Shown here: positions 38,882 through 39,252 of the stretch, piece after piece | Numbering within the stretch: position 1 is the stretch's first letter | How the letters are laid out: each line of letters starts with the position of its first letter | Assembly (NCBI GenBank): GCA_023487095.1 | Contig: JAMDEL010000057.1 | Span: 1-39,252, forward strand | Direction of reading: 5' to 3' | Length of the DNA stretch: 39,252 nt | Source: Patescibacteria group bacterium | Lineage (GTDB): Bacteria; Patescibacteriota; Doudnabacteria; UBA920 | Notes under the pieces: generated by a model | Seen by the model: only the letters and a program-made list of their open reading frames with translations | Database searches by the model: none | Told to the model about the DNA's origin: nothing | Translations under genes and position numbers: made by a program

Positions 38882-38893
38882 GCTTTTTGCCGT

Positions 38894-38922
38894 TTGACCA
38901 AAATTGGCAAGTCTGGTAGCTT
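38894..38922 (+). promoter_or_regulatory. promoter of purC, TTGACC-N17-TAGCTT
   Basis: TTGACC (38894-38899) and TAGCTT (38917-38922) have ideal spacing, and TGG precedes the -10. The leader is about 26 nt and holds a strong Shine-Dalgarno (AAGGAGGG, 38943-38950). Confidence 0.6.
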
Positions 38923-38954
38923 AAAGGCACTCTAAAACCAACAAGGAGGGCTTA

Positions 38955-39252
38955 ATGCCCTATATTCCAGAGACTGTTGCAACTACTGAATTGAGCGAAA
39001 AGCTCGCACACTACCTTGGCTCGCCCCGCCGAGGCAAGGTGCGCGACACCTACCAACTGCCTGGCTACGACGGCATTTTACTGCCCGTGGCCTCTGACCG
39101 CGTGAGCATCTTTGACTTTGTCTTGGGGTCTTTGATTCCGGACAAAGGCGCAGTGCTTACCGCCCTGACCATCATGTGGCTGACCGTGGCCCGCATCCTG
39201 AAAGACACGCCGCACCATCTACTAGCTTTCGGCCGCGGCATTGACGAATACC
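38955..39252 (+). CDS. purC: phosphoribosylaminoimidazole-succinocarboxamide synthase, N-terminal part
   Basis: The frame opens at ATG 38955 after an AAGGAGGG site and runs off the window end, so only 99 residues are seen. RRGKVRDTYQLPGYDGILLPVASDRVSIFDFVLGSLIPDKGAVL matches, in short blocks, the SAICAR synthase start (GKVRDTY, ASDRVSIFD, IPDKGAVLT). The enzyme joins aspartate to CAIR in purine synthesis. Codons are richer in C/G at third positions (CTG, GTG, CGC, GGC) than most of the window, like the unknown gene at 30126-30533. Confidence 0.88.
   Translation, partial: MPYIPETVATTELSEKLAHYLGSPRRGKVRDTYQLPGYDGILLPVASDRVSIFDFVLGSLIPDKGAVLTALTIMWLTVARILKDTPHHLLAFGRGIDEY

Noticed and set aside
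1..39252. CRISPR array, tRNA, rRNA or insertion sequence
   Set aside because: No spaced direct repeats, no tRNA T-loop plus cloverleaf in the short gaps, no rRNA-like stretch and no transposase-like protein were seen.
1..39252. UGA recoded to glycine (Gracilibacteria-type code)
   Set aside because: Several conserved genes end in TGA at the expected place and an intact RF2 is encoded.

Overview
The window looks like a chromosomal segment of an ultra-small-genome bacterium of the Candidate Phyla Radiation (Patescibacteria), most likely Parcubacteria-like. The support is indirect: genes are tightly packed, housekeeping genes are mixed with membrane proteins of unknown function, there is a T4SS-type pilin fusion and a DUF4342 protein, Shine-Dalgarno sites are scarce, and ribosomal protein bL9 is present (reported missing from the Microgenomates side of the radiation). 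TGA is used as a stop and a full RF2 gene is present, so the genetic code is the standard bacterial one. No rRNA, tRNA, CRISPR array or insertion sequence was found.

Layout. (1) 1-430: a partial gene leaving the window on the minus strand, preceded by a promoter, a 31-codon ORF and a terminator. (2) 431-6710: a deoxynucleotide/thymidylate island with dcd on the plus strand, then the minus-strand run HD phosphohydrolase, CYTH, thyA, Nudix, DNPH1-like, HAD and folA, and the divergent plus-strand pair dNMP kinase-like and tmk. (3) 6712-12963, plus strand: an unknown gene, prfB, ftsE-ftsX, a structured leader, rplI, an unknown membrane-anchored protein and pyrG. (4) 13009-16791: rpmA and a Trm11-like methyltransferase on the minus strand, then a small membrane protein, a probable ~400-nt structured RNA and a cysteine desulfurase on the plus strand. 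(5) 17082-22695, minus strand: gltX, a coiled-coil M23 peptidase, a pilin-M15 peptidase fusion and a Nudix hydrolase, with a GT26-Nudix fusion upstream. (6) 22741-25572, plus strand: a small unknown protein, def, two DnaQ-like paralogues and fmt. (7) 25607-30023, minus strand: terC-like, queA, hup, yjbQ, mltG and trmH. (8) 30126-38845, minus strand: an unknown GC-rich gene, and a long run from a type IV pilin to rarA, with an ABC exporter upstream. (9) 38955 to the end: 5' part of purC.

How the genes work together. Region 2 covers most steps from dCTP to dTTP (deamination, methylation, folate recycling, phosphorylation) plus several predicted nucleotide-cleaning hydrolases. Def and Fmt form the formyl-methionine cycle. 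FtsEX, the M23 protein, MltG and the M15 fusion point to envelope remodelling during division and pilus assembly.

The two most interesting signals are not proteins. First, many start codons lie 7-13 nt after a consensus -10 box, often of the extended TGn type, which implies leaderless mRNAs; this moves several starts, including one to GTG. Second, 15138-15542 has a near-perfect sigma-70 promoter, a series of strong hairpins and an intrinsic terminator but no convincing ORF, and fits a stand-alone structured RNA that I cannot assign to a known family.
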